NCBI GenBank assembly: GCA_022763485.1
Contig: JALEGX010000059.1
Coordinates: 1-39,582, forward strand
Direction of reading: 5' to 3'
Source of the DNA: Paracoccaceae bacterium
GTDB taxonomy: Bacteria; Pseudomonadota; Alphaproteobacteria; Rhodobacterales; Rhodobacteraceae
Length of the DNA: 39,582 nt
Positions 16,754-24,865 of the stretch are shown piece by piece. Below the pieces are notes generated by a model that searched no databases, had not been told where the DNA came from, and saw only the letters and a list, made by a program, of their open reading frames with translations. Numbering within the stretch: the first letter of the stretch is position 1; each line of letters starts with the position of its first letter. A program made the position numbers and the translations under genes.

Positions 16754-17292
16754 GCCGCTCTCCCCTGATCGGGGTGCGGGATGGCCGGGGTGTCCGACGT
16801 GGTGTTCCAGACAAAATCCCGGATCACCTCCAGCAGAGGTTCGATTTCGGTGTTGCCGTCTTCCGCTTCATGGCTGGGGGCGGCAAAGCCGTTCGCCGCG
16901 AAGCGGTCCAGCGCGTCATGCAGCTCTTTCTGGTCCTGCACCACCGTCACGTTGGACAGGCGCACCATTTCCCGTGCGGTGTCCAACTGGTGATCGTTGC
17001 GATGCTCCTGAAACTGCGCCCGGCGCGGCATCAGGATCAGCGGCTTGCCCAGCTCGGCCGCGGACAGGATCGTGCCCATGCCCGCATGGGCCACGATCAG
17101 GCGCGCCTGGCGGAATGTGTTCCGAAACTCGGTCTGGCTGAGATGGGTTACCGTCTGGATGTGGTGAAAGGTTTTCCGGCTTTTTCCGGCCTGGGCCAGG
17201 ATCGGGACGCCTGTGTTGCAGGCGGCCCAATCTTCCAGACCCGAAAGCAGCCGATCGAAGGGCAATTGGGTGCCGACAGTTGAAAAGATCAT
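16750..17292 (-). CDS. pssE: PssE/Alg13-like glycosyltransferase catalytic subunit
   Basis: A 180-residue protein corresponding to a lone GT28 C-terminal domain. It opens with IFSTVGTQLPFDRLL and carries the UDP-sugar-binding AHAGMGTILSAAELGKPLIL and a MPRRAQFQEHRNDHQ segment. In rhizobial EPS synthesis, PssD and PssE form a two-part beta-1,4-glucuronosyltransferase analogous to eukaryotic Alg14/Alg13. The adjacency and order here fit that pair. It starts 24 bp after the PssD-like stop, with AAAGGA as ribosome site, and its stop overlaps the next GT2 start. Confidence 0.85.
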   Translation of the reverse strand: MIFSTVGTQLPFDRLLSGLEDWAACNTGVPILAQAGKSRKTFHHIQTVTHLSQTEFRNTFRQARLIVAHAGMGTILSAAELGKPLILMPRRAQFQEHRNDHQLDTAREMVRLSNVTVVQDQKELHDALDRFAANGFAAPSHEAEDGNTEIEPLLEVIRDFVWNTTSDTPAIPHPDQGRAA

Positions 17293-17316
17293 TGCAAAAT
17301 TCCTTTGGGCAAGAGG

Positions 17317-17784
17317 TCAGATGACGGCGCCGCGATACTCCGCACCTGTCGACTGGGCGACGTTCGGCCATTGGGACAGCACCCGGTCGGCCACACCCAG
17401 CGACAGCCGGGCCGAGACCGACAGCTCGCGAGCGTTGGCGATGGAGTCGATGAACATGGTGCGGGCGCCCAGAGCGCGGGCCAGCTTGATGGCCAGGAAG
17501 CCCCCGGCGGCCCCGGTCGAGATCACCACGTCAGGGCGTACGGTCAGGACGACCCAGGCCAGCCGGATCAGGCAGAGGATCAGGCGGAAGGGGGTGCTCT
17601 TGTTGGCATCGGGGTAGGTGTGAACGCGGGACGATCCGGTAAAGGCCGAGGCCGAACGATCGGTCGTGGCGTAGTGAACTTCGGCCCCTTCAAACGCAGG
17701 CGCGAGGTGCTGCATCTGGACCCAGTGCCCGCCTCCGGACGAGACCGCCAGGATGACGGGGCGTGTGCGTAGATGTCTGTGCAT
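17317..17784 (-). CDS. pssD: PssD/Alg14-like glycosyltransferase membrane subunit
   Basis: A 155-residue Alg14-family protein (PF08660). VILAVSSGGGHWVQM is the glycine-rich N-terminal motif, a hydrophobic stretch LILCLIRLAWVVLTV follows near the middle, then VVISTGAAGGFLAIKLARAL. Alg14/PssD proteins recruit the Alg13/PssE catalytic half to the membrane. I use the ATG at 17784 because GGGAG sits 8-9 nt upstream; the longer form would need a TTG start. It is preceded by the only sizeable gap in the operon (87 bp, relatively AT-rich), which might hold a secondary promoter, though no convincing -35/-10 pair is seen. Confidence 0.85.
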   Translation of the reverse strand: MHRHLRTRPVILAVSSGGGHWVQMQHLAPAFEGAEVHYATTDRSASAFTGSSRVHTYPDANKSTPFRLILCLIRLAWVVLTVRPDVVISTGAAGGFLAIKLARALGARTMFIDSIANARELSVSARLSLGVADRVLSQWPNVAQSTGAEYRGAVI

Positions 17785-17871
17785 TCTCGATTCTCCCAAG
17801 TGTTCGGTTGCGTCCTTGGAATGAATTTAGAATGCTCTAATCCCTTGTTGTTGCTTCAAGAAAGGCAGGTT

Positions 17872-19125
17872 TCAGGAGGAAATGCGCAAATGGCTATCCA
17901 TAGGGATAGCGCGATGCGCATTCTGGTTTGCCAGCACATCCTTATAGAGGCCGACCAGTTTGTCGGCCTTCTGCCCCCACAGGCCCTCACGCATCACCTT
18001 GGCCCTGGCGCCGGTCCCCAGACGGCGACGCAGCGCGGGCTCTGTGGCCAATGTGCGGGCCGCATCGGCAATGTCTGCGGCAAAGCGCTGGGGATTCGTC
18101 ACCGGGATGCGGAAGCCGCAGGTGTCGTCCACGATCCAGGACGGCCCGCCGCGGTCCGCAGTCAGGATCGGCAGGCCCTGGCGCATGGCTTCATACAGCA
18201 CGCCGCCGGCCGGTTCGCGGAAAGACGGAAAACAGAAGGCATCATGCGAGGCATAGAGCTCTTCGACCTGCGCACGTGGGATCCGGCCCAGGAAGCGGAC
18301 ACGATCGGCCACCCCAAGGCGCTTGGCCTCGGCCCGGCAGAGCTCCAGCTCTTCGCCCGCGCCGGCGCTGGTCAGCGTGACATTGGGCAGATCCTTGAGG
18401 TGCGCCAGAGCGCGGATGGCGTCCCGCAGGCCCTTGGTGCGCACGGCGCGCCCGACATGCAGCATTTTCAGGGATCCGCGGTCCGCTTGACGTTCCACGG
18501 TGGGCGCGACATCGTCGATGCCCAGTTCCAGAACGGGTTCGAACCGCTGCAGCGGGATGTCGCCCAGGACCTCCTGCACGTAGGGGGCAACGCCCAGGAT
18601 ACAGGCGGCCTTGCTGTAACTGGCCCGCAGCCAGGGGTCGTGGCGAAACCGCAGCGCATCCAATTTGCGCAGGCGGGTAAAGAGCGGCGCGCTTGAAGCC
18701 TCGGACCGAAACTCAACGGGTGTATCCAGCGCCCCCCCCAGCGGCCCGATGATATAGGGGATAGCAAAGTGGCGCAGCGGCGAGGCGTAGCGCGCGGCCT
18801 GCGGCATCAGCTGATGCGCCAGGTCAAAATCTGTGCCGTGGCTCTGGGCCTCACGGATCCAGCGCCGAACATGGCCCGCAAAGACCGGCCAGGCCGGTTT
18901 CAGCATGGCGTTCAGCCGTTCATGCTTACGCGCCCAGGCCGGTTCCGGCCAGGTGACAACCTTGGCGGTGGGCAATTGCTGGGCCACTGCGGCCCGACCA
19001 TCGCGCTGAAAGCACAGCACGGTCAGTTCCACCCGTTCGGACAGCGCCTCGGCCCATTTGAAGGCAACAAAGGCCTCGCCAACGTCAGTTGCGTCGATGT
19101 TCGGCGCGATCAGCAGGATCTTCAC
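17872..19125 (-). CDS. Family 4 glycosyltransferase
   Basis: A 417-residue GT-B enzyme. The N-terminus KILLIAPNIDATDVGEAFVA is the acceptor domain. C-terminal donor-domain motifs are LHVGRAVRTKGLRDAI, RVRFLGRIPRAQVEELYAS and the EX7E motif in REPAGGVLYEAMRQG. A GTG start at 19125 is chosen: it overlaps the upstream stop (GTGA), has AAAGGAG about 8 nt upstream, and gives the expected family start. The ATG-initiated longer frame to 19461 would be buried in the upstream gene. It retains configuration in the sugar transfer; the sugar is unknown. Confidence 0.88.
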   Translation of the reverse strand: MKILLIAPNIDATDVGEAFVAFKWAEALSERVELTVLCFQRDGRAAVAQQLPTAKVVTWPEPAWARKHERLNAMLKPAWPVFAGHVRRWIREAQSHGTDFDLAHQLMPQAARYASPLRHFAIPYIIGPLGGALDTPVEFRSEASSAPLFTRLRKLDALRFRHDPWLRASYSKAACILGVAPYVQEVLGDIPLQRFEPVLELGIDDVAPTVERQADRGSLKMLHVGRAVRTKGLRDAIRALAHLKDLPNVTLTSAGAGEELELCRAEAKRLGVADRVRFLGRIPRAQVEELYASHDAFCFPSFREPAGGVLYEAMRQGLPILTADRGGPSWIVDDTCGFRIPVTNPQRFAADIADAARTLATEPALRRRLGTGARAKVMREGLWGQKADKLVGLYKDVLANQNAHRAIPMDSHLRISS

Positions 19126-20060
19126 GACTTGGCTCCTTTTGCCGAAAGGGTTGGCCAGGCTTTGGGCAGGTCGGCAACCACGGACAGGAAATGCCGCGCG
19201 CGATCCCGTGCGCCCTTGCGATTTGTCAGCGACACAAGGGACCACAGGCACGCGCGCGAGATATTGTGAAACGACAGTACGGTGAAGCAGGCCAGCCCGG
19301 CAACCATACCGCCGTGTTTGCGGTGCAGCCGGGTCGTCCCCTCGGTCATCATCACGTCCCGGCGGTGGTTGAGCTGTTTCACCGCGCCGCCGCCAAAATG
19401 GGTGATGTCCGGCAAGGGCACAAAGACCACGCCCCAGCCCGCGTGGCTGAACCGGTGACACCAGTCGGTTTCCTCGCCAAAGAAAAAGAACGCTTCGTCC
19501 AGCAGGCCGACTTCATTCATCGCGCTCCGGCGCACGAACATCGCCGCGCCCGAGATCACGTCGACCCGGCGCTCGCTGGCGCGGTCCCATCCGGTCATCC
19601 GATACCGGTCCAGGCTGGGGATCTTGGTAATGCCAAGCGCCTGCAGGGTCAGAAACTTCAGCGACGGAAAAGAGCTGCACGAGGGCTGCACCGTGCCATC
19701 GGCGTTCAGCACCTTGGGTCCGATGACCCCAACCTGCGGATGACGATCCAGCCAGTCGACCGCGTCCTGCAGGACCGTGCCATGCACCAGCGTATCGGTG
19801 TTCAGCAGCATCACGTAGCGCCCGGTCGCCTTGCGCAGGGCCACGTTGTTGCCGCCCGCAAAGCCCAGGTTCTTTCCGGTTTCGGTCAGGTCCAGATCCG
19901 GGAACTCACGGCGGATCATCTCGGCCGATCCGTCGCTGGAGGCATTGTCGACCACAAGGATCTTTGCCTTCAGGCTCCCGAGGTTTTTATAGACGGTATT
20001 CAGGCAGTCGCGCAGCAATTCGCGGGTGTTCCAGTTCACGATAATGATTGAGAGATCCAT
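19122..20060 (-). CDS. Family 2 glycosyltransferase (rhamnosyltransferase-like)
   Basis: A 312-residue GT2 of the WcaA/rhamnosyltransferase type. The N-terminus LSIIIVNWNTRELLRDCL, VVDNASSDGS, NLGFAGGNN and the metal site LNTDT (residues 86-90) are all canonical, and FFFGEETDWCHRFSHAGW is the acceptor motif. AGGAAA lies upstream of the ATG, and a 20-bp gap separates it from the polymerase gene. It overlaps the following GT4 start by 4 nt. Rhamnose is only the commonest substrate for this type. Confidence 0.88.
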   Translation of the reverse strand: MDLSIIIVNWNTRELLRDCLNTVYKNLGSLKAKILVVDNASSDGSAEMIRREFPDLDLTETGKNLGFAGGNNVALRKATGRYVMLLNTDTLVHGTVLQDAVDWLDRHPQVGVIGPKVLNADGTVQPSCSSFPSLKFLTLQALGITKIPSLDRYRMTGWDRASERRVDVISGAAMFVRRSAMNEVGLLDEAFFFFGEETDWCHRFSHAGWGVVFVPLPDITHFGGGAVKQLNHRRDVMMTEGTTRLHRKHGGMVAGLACFTVLSFHNISRACLWSLVSLTNRKGARDRARHFLSVVADLPKAWPTLSAKGAKS

Positions 20061-20080
20061 GATATCTTTCCTGAATTAAG

Positions 20081-21400
20081 TCAGAACAAACGCGCCGGTT
20101 GCAGCGCAGCGGGGGAAAAGCGGGGTGTGGGGTGCTTCTGCACCGGGGTCCGACCGACGCGGGCGTCCAGCAGCCAGGCACCGGATCCGATCAGAAAGAA
20201 GAACAGCACAAAAAGCGCATTCCACAGATGTACGGTGGCGGCGGCCACGCTGATCCCGAACAGGGTAAAGGCCCAGGCATGACGCGCCCGGCGCCAGCAG
20301 TCCGGCAGGCCCTTGCGCTGGCCAACCGCCCAGACCAGCCCCAGCAGCATGCCCACCAGCAGGAAAAAGGCCGGCAGACCGTAACGTACCGCCGTCACCA
20401 GCCAGAAATTGTCCATGCTGTCCGACATCCACGACGGGCGCTGCCAATCGCCCAGACCGATGCCAAAGATCGGATGGCGGGCCACTTCGGCGGTGCCGTA
20501 TTCAAACAACAGGATCCGGTTGTAGGCGGATTGTTTGGAGAAGGTGAAGTTGTTCACGAAGACATGGAACGGGGTCTTCGTGGAAAACAGGTCAATGGCG
20601 ATATAGGCCAGCAGGATGAGCGAAAAGAGCGCCGCCCAGCGTCCTTTCAGGCGGCCCAGCACGCGCTCCCAGCTGGCAACAAAGCCTTGCATCATCAGCA
20701 CCAGATACGGGCCGCCCGACGCGGACATGAAGGTGGCCAGACCGACACCGAAGACCTTGGCCATGCCCGACAGGTTCGACAGGCGGCGCTCGGCCACCAC
20801 GAAATAGGCCAGCGAGAACGCAGAGGCGCAGAACACGCCGTAAAGGATCGGGTGATCAAAGGGACCAAAGGTGCGCTCGATCCCCATGCGGGGTTCGATG
20901 AAGGGCGCGCGGGGGCCGCCCACCGCACCCGAAATCGTGTCATAGAGGATGTGGATCCCGGTCAGCGCCTCGGGGATGGTGAAGCACAGGGTCACACAGA
21001 CCACACCAGTGTAGGCCCGCGCCATCGCGGCGAAATCTTCATAGGTGCGGATGTAGAGGCGACCCACCAGATAGGCGCCGCAGCATTCGACAAAGTAGAT
21101 GCCGCCCGATTCAATGCCCTGGCCCAGACCGCCCCATTTGATCAGGGCAAAGATGGCCCAGGTGCAATGGGCCAGGATCATCGCATCAAACAGGTTCAGC
21201 TTGCCACGGCGGCCGATCACCAGTTGCAGCAGCATCGGCAGGATCATCAGCACGAGGAAGACGCGATAGGCTGACAGCCGCAGTCCACCAAGGTTCAGCG
21301 ACACAGCGGTCGGCAGCATGATCGCCAGAAAGAAGATGGCGATCGGCACAGGCACGCCGAACACACGGCGCGACTTCGGGCTGGCGACGGCGGCGGTCAT
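20081..21400 (-). CDS. Wzy/O-antigen ligase-like polysaccharide polymerase
   Basis: A 439-residue, highly hydrophobic protein with about ten or more membrane segments. A large loop in the second half includes the HPIFGIGLGDWQRP motif, characteristic of the Wzy_C/O-antigen ligase superfamily (a conserved H-P-x-F-G-x-G). It most likely polymerises repeat units at the periplasmic face. I start at the ATG at 21400, overlapping the acyltransferase stop by 4 nt; the first residues MTAAVASPKSRRVFG lead directly into the first membrane segment. The 100-residue upstream extension of the frame is Arg/Gly/Pro-rich and is the shadow of the acyltransferase. Confidence 0.85.
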   Translation of the reverse strand: MTAAVASPKSRRVFGVPVPIAIFFLAIMLPTAVSLNLGGLRLSAYRVFLVLMILPMLLQLVIGRRGKLNLFDAMILAHCTWAIFALIKWGGLGQGIESGGIYFVECCGAYLVGRLYIRTYEDFAAMARAYTGVVCVTLCFTIPEALTGIHILYDTISGAVGGPRAPFIEPRMGIERTFGPFDHPILYGVFCASAFSLAYFVVAERRLSNLSGMAKVFGVGLATFMSASGGPYLVLMMQGFVASWERVLGRLKGRWAALFSLILLAYIAIDLFSTKTPFHVFVNNFTFSKQSAYNRILLFEYGTAEVARHPIFGIGLGDWQRPSWMSDSMDNFWLVTAVRYGLPAFFLLVGMLLGLVWAVGQRKGLPDCWRRARHAWAFTLFGISVAAATVHLWNALFVLFFFLIGSGAWLLDARVGRTPVQKHPTPRFSPAALQPARLF

Positions 21401-22374
21401 GCCAGCTGCCTCAGCCGCCACATGGCGGGCTGCTCGATGATGTGCCAGCTGAACCAGGCCAGCGGAAAGGTTGCCGACAGGCTGAGCAGGGCCAGCGCGA
21501 TCGGGTCGATGCCGGGCAGCAGGTGAACCGCGAATTGCGCCACCGGCCAGCCATAGATGTAGAGACCGAAGGAATAATCCGAATCCAGCCCGATGCGCGG
21601 CAGGCACAGCGCAGCGGTCAGCACGGCAAAGCAGACCGCCGCCATGGCCAGCGGGTCCGGTAGCAGGAGGGCGGCGACCAGCCAGACCGCCAGCGCCCAC
21701 GGGGTCAGCGGCAGGGTATGGCGCAGGGCGTGGGCCGCCATGCCCAGTGTGAAGGCAAAGAAAAGCGGCAGAAAGCTGCTGAGCCGCGCAGGCAGATCAG
21801 GACCGGCCAGCGTGGCAAAGCCCACGACAGTTGCCACAGCCAGCACCCGTTTCGGACCGCCCGCCAGACCGGCGCGGACCAGAGCCACGCAGACGACATA
21901 TGCGGCCACCTCGTGAAACAGGCTCCACAGCGGGCCGTTCAGAACATGGGGAAAGGGGTTGGCGTCAAAGGCGGCGGTCAGACGGTGTTCGATGGAAACC
22001 AGGGTAAAGGCGCGGGCGAACCAGGCCAGGGCCTCGCCCGGTTGGGCGGTGGCCCCGCTGGCATAGGCCAGCACCAGTGAGACCAGCAACGCAACGGCCA
22101 GACCGGGGAAGATCCGGCGCACTCGGGCCAGCCCGAAGGAAACCAGCGACCGCCGTTGCGCGCTGGCGGTGACCAGCAGACCGGACAGGAAGAAGAACAG
22201 CAAGACCGCCCATCCCCCCAGCGACAGGCCGGTCAACTGCTCCAGCGGTTCTGCCGTGCCGGGGCCAAGCGCCAGCGGCCAGGCGTGGCTGAAAATCACC
22301 GACATCGCCAGGATCAGCCGCAACCCGTCAAGGTTCGAAGAGCGGCCAGTGGACAGGGCGTCAGACAGGATCAT
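21397..22374 (-). CDS. Acyltransferase 3 family membrane O-acyltransferase
   Basis: A 325-residue protein of the OafA/NodX-type acyltransferase family (PF01757), with about ten membrane helices. The diagnostic N-terminal pattern is NLDGLRLILAMSVIFSHAWP, where Arg and His are catalytic in the family. These enzymes acetylate or succinylate polysaccharide units. The ATG at 22374 overlaps the FrhB-like stop (ATGA), and the longer frame is discarded. The acyl group and target sugar are unknown. Confidence 0.87.
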   Translation of the reverse strand: MILSDALSTGRSSNLDGLRLILAMSVIFSHAWPLALGPGTAEPLEQLTGLSLGGWAVLLFFFLSGLLVTASAQRRSLVSFGLARVRRIFPGLAVALLVSLVLAYASGATAQPGEALAWFARAFTLVSIEHRLTAAFDANPFPHVLNGPLWSLFHEVAAYVVCVALVRAGLAGGPKRVLAVATVVGFATLAGPDLPARLSSFLPLFFAFTLGMAAHALRHTLPLTPWALAVWLVAALLLPDPLAMAAVCFAVLTAALCLPRIGLDSDYSFGLYIYGWPVAQFAVHLLPGIDPIALALLSLSATFPLAWFSWHIIEQPAMWRLRQLA

Positions 22375-23630
22375 GCCTTCGGCTCCGAGATGGACACCCC
22401 GGTCCAGAGCCGCTCGCGCAGGATGCGTTTCCACGTGCCCAGCACGGATTGCAGCTTTGCCTTGACCGGCAGGCTGCGCCAGGTCGCAAACAGGCGCTGA
22501 CCGCGCAGCTTCGGGGTGGGCAGCCCGACGGCGCGCATGGCGACCAGACGGCCCCAGACCGCGCCGTGGGTGGCCCGCAGGTTCGGCTGGGCCTCTTCGA
22601 TCACCGAGCGGGCACGGGCATCCGCCACCAGAACGCCAGCCGCGATTGCCGCGCGGACAAAGGCCCGTCCGCGGGGGCTGCGGGCCACGATCAGGGACCG
22701 GCCTGCGTCTTCGTTGCCTTCGGGCGGCGCATGCCAGGGGTCACCAACCGAGATATCGGCAAAGGCGCCGGTGTGGTCGGTGCAGATGCGGCAGCGCCAG
22801 CGGCGTTCGCTCTGCAGGATCCGGCCCCAGCCTTCGGCATAGGGGATACCGCGGCTTTCCCGCTGCTGACCATCGCCATCCTGCCATTTGGCCTGCATCA
22901 GGCCGGGCCAGCCATGACCCCGGTAGCGCAGGTCCAGCACCTTGGCCTCCTTGGGGACGCCAAGGTGGTCCAGCAGGGATTGGGTGGCCACAAGGTTCGG
23001 CGCGCCGGCGCAGAAGATGGAAATGGTCAGGGGCAGCTTGTCGGCCAGCGCGGGAACCGATTTGGCCGCGCGATGGGCCGATGCCACGTCACAGGGCTTG
23101 CCGATGAAGGCGACAGGTGCATCCCCGGCCGCGATGGGGCCCAGCATCTCACACGGGCTGGCCTGGGCATAGCGGGACCCGGCGGCGGCGAGCAGCCCGG
23201 CACGGTCTTCGCTGATCACCGCCTCGTTCAGGCGCGGGTCATCTTTGCGGGCAGTGATATGGGCGACACCTTTGGCCAGACCGCTGGACAGCGCGAATTC
23301 GGCCAGGGCGGTGACAGCACCACCCGAGGAGCCCTTGAAGCGGGTCTCGGGATCGCTGGCCCAGCCTTCCCAAGTTTCCAGAACCGGACCCCAGTCGGCG
23401 TCGATGTCGTCCTGAACGGGCAGGTCGCTCCAGTCGCTGTTCTGCCCGGCGCACAGTTTCAGCGCGGCGGCAGAGGCCTGTTGGCCCTCAAGGCTGTCCG
23501 CGACAACCGGACGGCGTCCGTGGATCGGGTCTTCGCGCATCTGGATCGCTTGCGGGAACGCCCCGGCGCAGGCACCACACCCGGTGCAGAGATTGCGCGC
23601 GACGATCTTGGAAATCGGGTCGGTGGTCAT
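22371..23630 (-). CDS. FrhB-like (F420 hydrogenase/dehydrogenase beta-subunit family) Fe-S protein in EPS operon
   Basis: A 419-residue protein of the FrhB/FdhB family. N-terminal CTGCGAC gives Cys15, Cys18 and Cys21, but the fourth position of a classical 4Fe-4S motif is Phe25 (AFP instead of xCP). The FrhB N- and C-terminal domains are recognisable from AFIGKPCDVA, IFCAGAPN and the late CRICTDHTGAFADISVGDPW. Homologues occur in many polysaccharide clusters beside pyruvyl transferases, where a flavin/Fe-S redox step on a nucleotide sugar or polymer is suspected but not established to my knowledge. F420 use is not implied. It overlaps the flippase stop and the acyltransferase start by 4 nt each. 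Confidence 0.85.
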   Translation of the reverse strand: MTTDPISKIVARNLCTGCGACAGAFPQAIQMREDPIHGRRPVVADSLEGQQASAAALKLCAGQNSDWSDLPVQDDIDADWGPVLETWEGWASDPETRFKGSSGGAVTALAEFALSSGLAKGVAHITARKDDPRLNEAVISEDRAGLLAAAGSRYAQASPCEMLGPIAAGDAPVAFIGKPCDVASAHRAAKSVPALADKLPLTISIFCAGAPNLVATQSLLDHLGVPKEAKVLDLRYRGHGWPGLMQAKWQDGDGQQRESRGIPYAEGWGRILQSERRWRCRICTDHTGAFADISVGDPWHAPPEGNEDAGRSLIVARSPRGRAFVRAAIAAGVLVADARARSVIEEAQPNLRATHGAVWGRLVAMRAVGLPTPKLRGQRLFATWRSLPVKAKLQSVLGTWKRILRERLWTGVSISEPKA

Positions 23631-24865
23631 GAATAGCTCTCCTGAAAATCAAAGGGGTGCAAAGTGGTTCGGGCCAGCTGGACCGCGCGCAGCGTTGCGG
23701 CGGCTTCCCCCAGCGCGGCGGCGGCGCCGATTGCGGCCAGCGGCAGTCCCAGCGCGGCAAAACCCGCCGCAGCGATCAGCGCGGTTGCGCGCAGCAGGTT
23801 GGCGCGGGCCGGATCGCCGGTGCGGCCGACCGCGACCGCCAGCATCGAATAGGGGGTGCGCAGGATGCGGAACCCCGCGGCGATGCCGAAGCCCACCACC
23901 AACGCCAGATCCGGGCGCAGCTGGGCCCCGTAGACAAGGCCGATGCAAAACGGCGCAAACGCGGCAAATCCAAGGGTGAACAGACCCGCCATCGCAAGAT
24001 GCGTGTTCAGAACCTCGTGCCAGCTGCGCGGCAGATGGTTGGCGGCGATGGCGCGGCGCAGGCGGGGCAGCACCAGCGAATTTGCCGCGCGGCCCACGAT
24101 TTGTGCAGGCAGCAATGCCAGTTGCAGGGCAATCCCGTATACCGCAAGCGCCGTCCAGTCGTAGAACTGTGCCACGATGACCCGATCCGCATAGAAGGTG
24201 GCGAACATCAGCAGCGCGTTCAGGATCAGCGGCGCGCCGAAGCGCAGGATCCGCCGGGTCGCCTGAGCGGTGAAGGCCAGACGATAGGGGCGCTGGGCCA
24301 CCAGATGCGACATCAGGACATGGGCGGCGGCATGAGCGGCCAGCGCGATGCAGATCGCGCGGTGGTCTGCGGTCAGCAGGGCGGCAGGCAGCAGGGTTGC
24401 CACCATCACCAGCGTCGCGCCGCCCTCGGTCAGGGCCATTTTGCGATAGCGGGCGTTGCGTTCTGCGCGGCGGAAATCCATATGGGTCAGGCCCCGCAGC
24501 AGCGGAATGAGCGCAAGGCTTGCATAAGTGGCCGCGTCCGGGCCACCGGCAAAGAGCAGGGCAAAGAGCGGCGCGAGGAGGATCAGAACCGCCGCTCCGG
24601 CCAGCCCGCGCAGCACACAGAGGCCCTGCAGCTCGGCCTGCAACCGGGAGGTGTTGCCGTCCGGAGCCTGCAGGATCAGCCGGTCCATGCCCAGGTCGCT
24701 GGCCATTTCGACCAGCCGCAGCGTCAGGGCAAGGATCATCGCCTGACCCAGCTCTTCTGCCCCCAGCATCCAGGCAAACACCACGGACCGGCCAAGGGCT
24801 GCGGCCTCGGACAGAACCGGGACCGCCCAAGGCAGTGTCCTGCTGGATGGCAAGGGCAGGCGCAT
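23627..24865 (-). CDS. Polysaccharide flippase (Wzx/oligosaccharide flippase family)
   Basis: A 412-residue membrane protein with about 12 hydrophobic helices, resembling the MOP-superfamily Wzx/RfbX translocases. Helices include VVFAWMLGAEELGQAMILAL near the N-terminus, a typical first flippase repeat. It would flip lipid-linked repeat units to the periplasm for Wzy. I start at the ATG at 24865, which shares one base with the stop of the pyruvyl transferase gene (TGATG), instead of the ORF extending to 24964. The stop overlaps the FrhB-like start. Confidence 0.86.
   Translation of the reverse strand: MRLPLPSSRTLPWAVPVLSEAAALGRSVVFAWMLGAEELGQAMILALTLRLVEMASDLGMDRLILQAPDGNTSRLQAELQGLCVLRGLAGAAVLILLAPLFALLFAGGPDAATYASLALIPLLRGLTHMDFRRAERNARYRKMALTEGGATLVMVATLLPAALLTADHRAICIALAAHAAAHVLMSHLVAQRPYRLAFTAQATRRILRFGAPLILNALLMFATFYADRVIVAQFYDWTALAVYGIALQLALLPAQIVGRAANSLVLPRLRRAIAANHLPRSWHEVLNTHLAMAGLFTLGFAAFAPFCIGLVYGAQLRPDLALVVGFGIAAGFRILRTPYSMLAVAVGRTGDPARANLLRATALIAAAGFAALGLPLAAIGAAAALGEAAATLRAVQLARTTLHPFDFQESYS

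Noticed and set aside
17785..17871. Possible internal promoter before pssD (TTGAAG ... CATTCT)
   Set aside because: Spacing of 19 bp and a poor -10; the AT-rich gap alone is insufficient.
22371..23630. Evidence for F420 metabolism
   Set aside because: FrhB-like proteins in polysaccharide clusters do not imply F420; no F420 biosynthesis gene is present.
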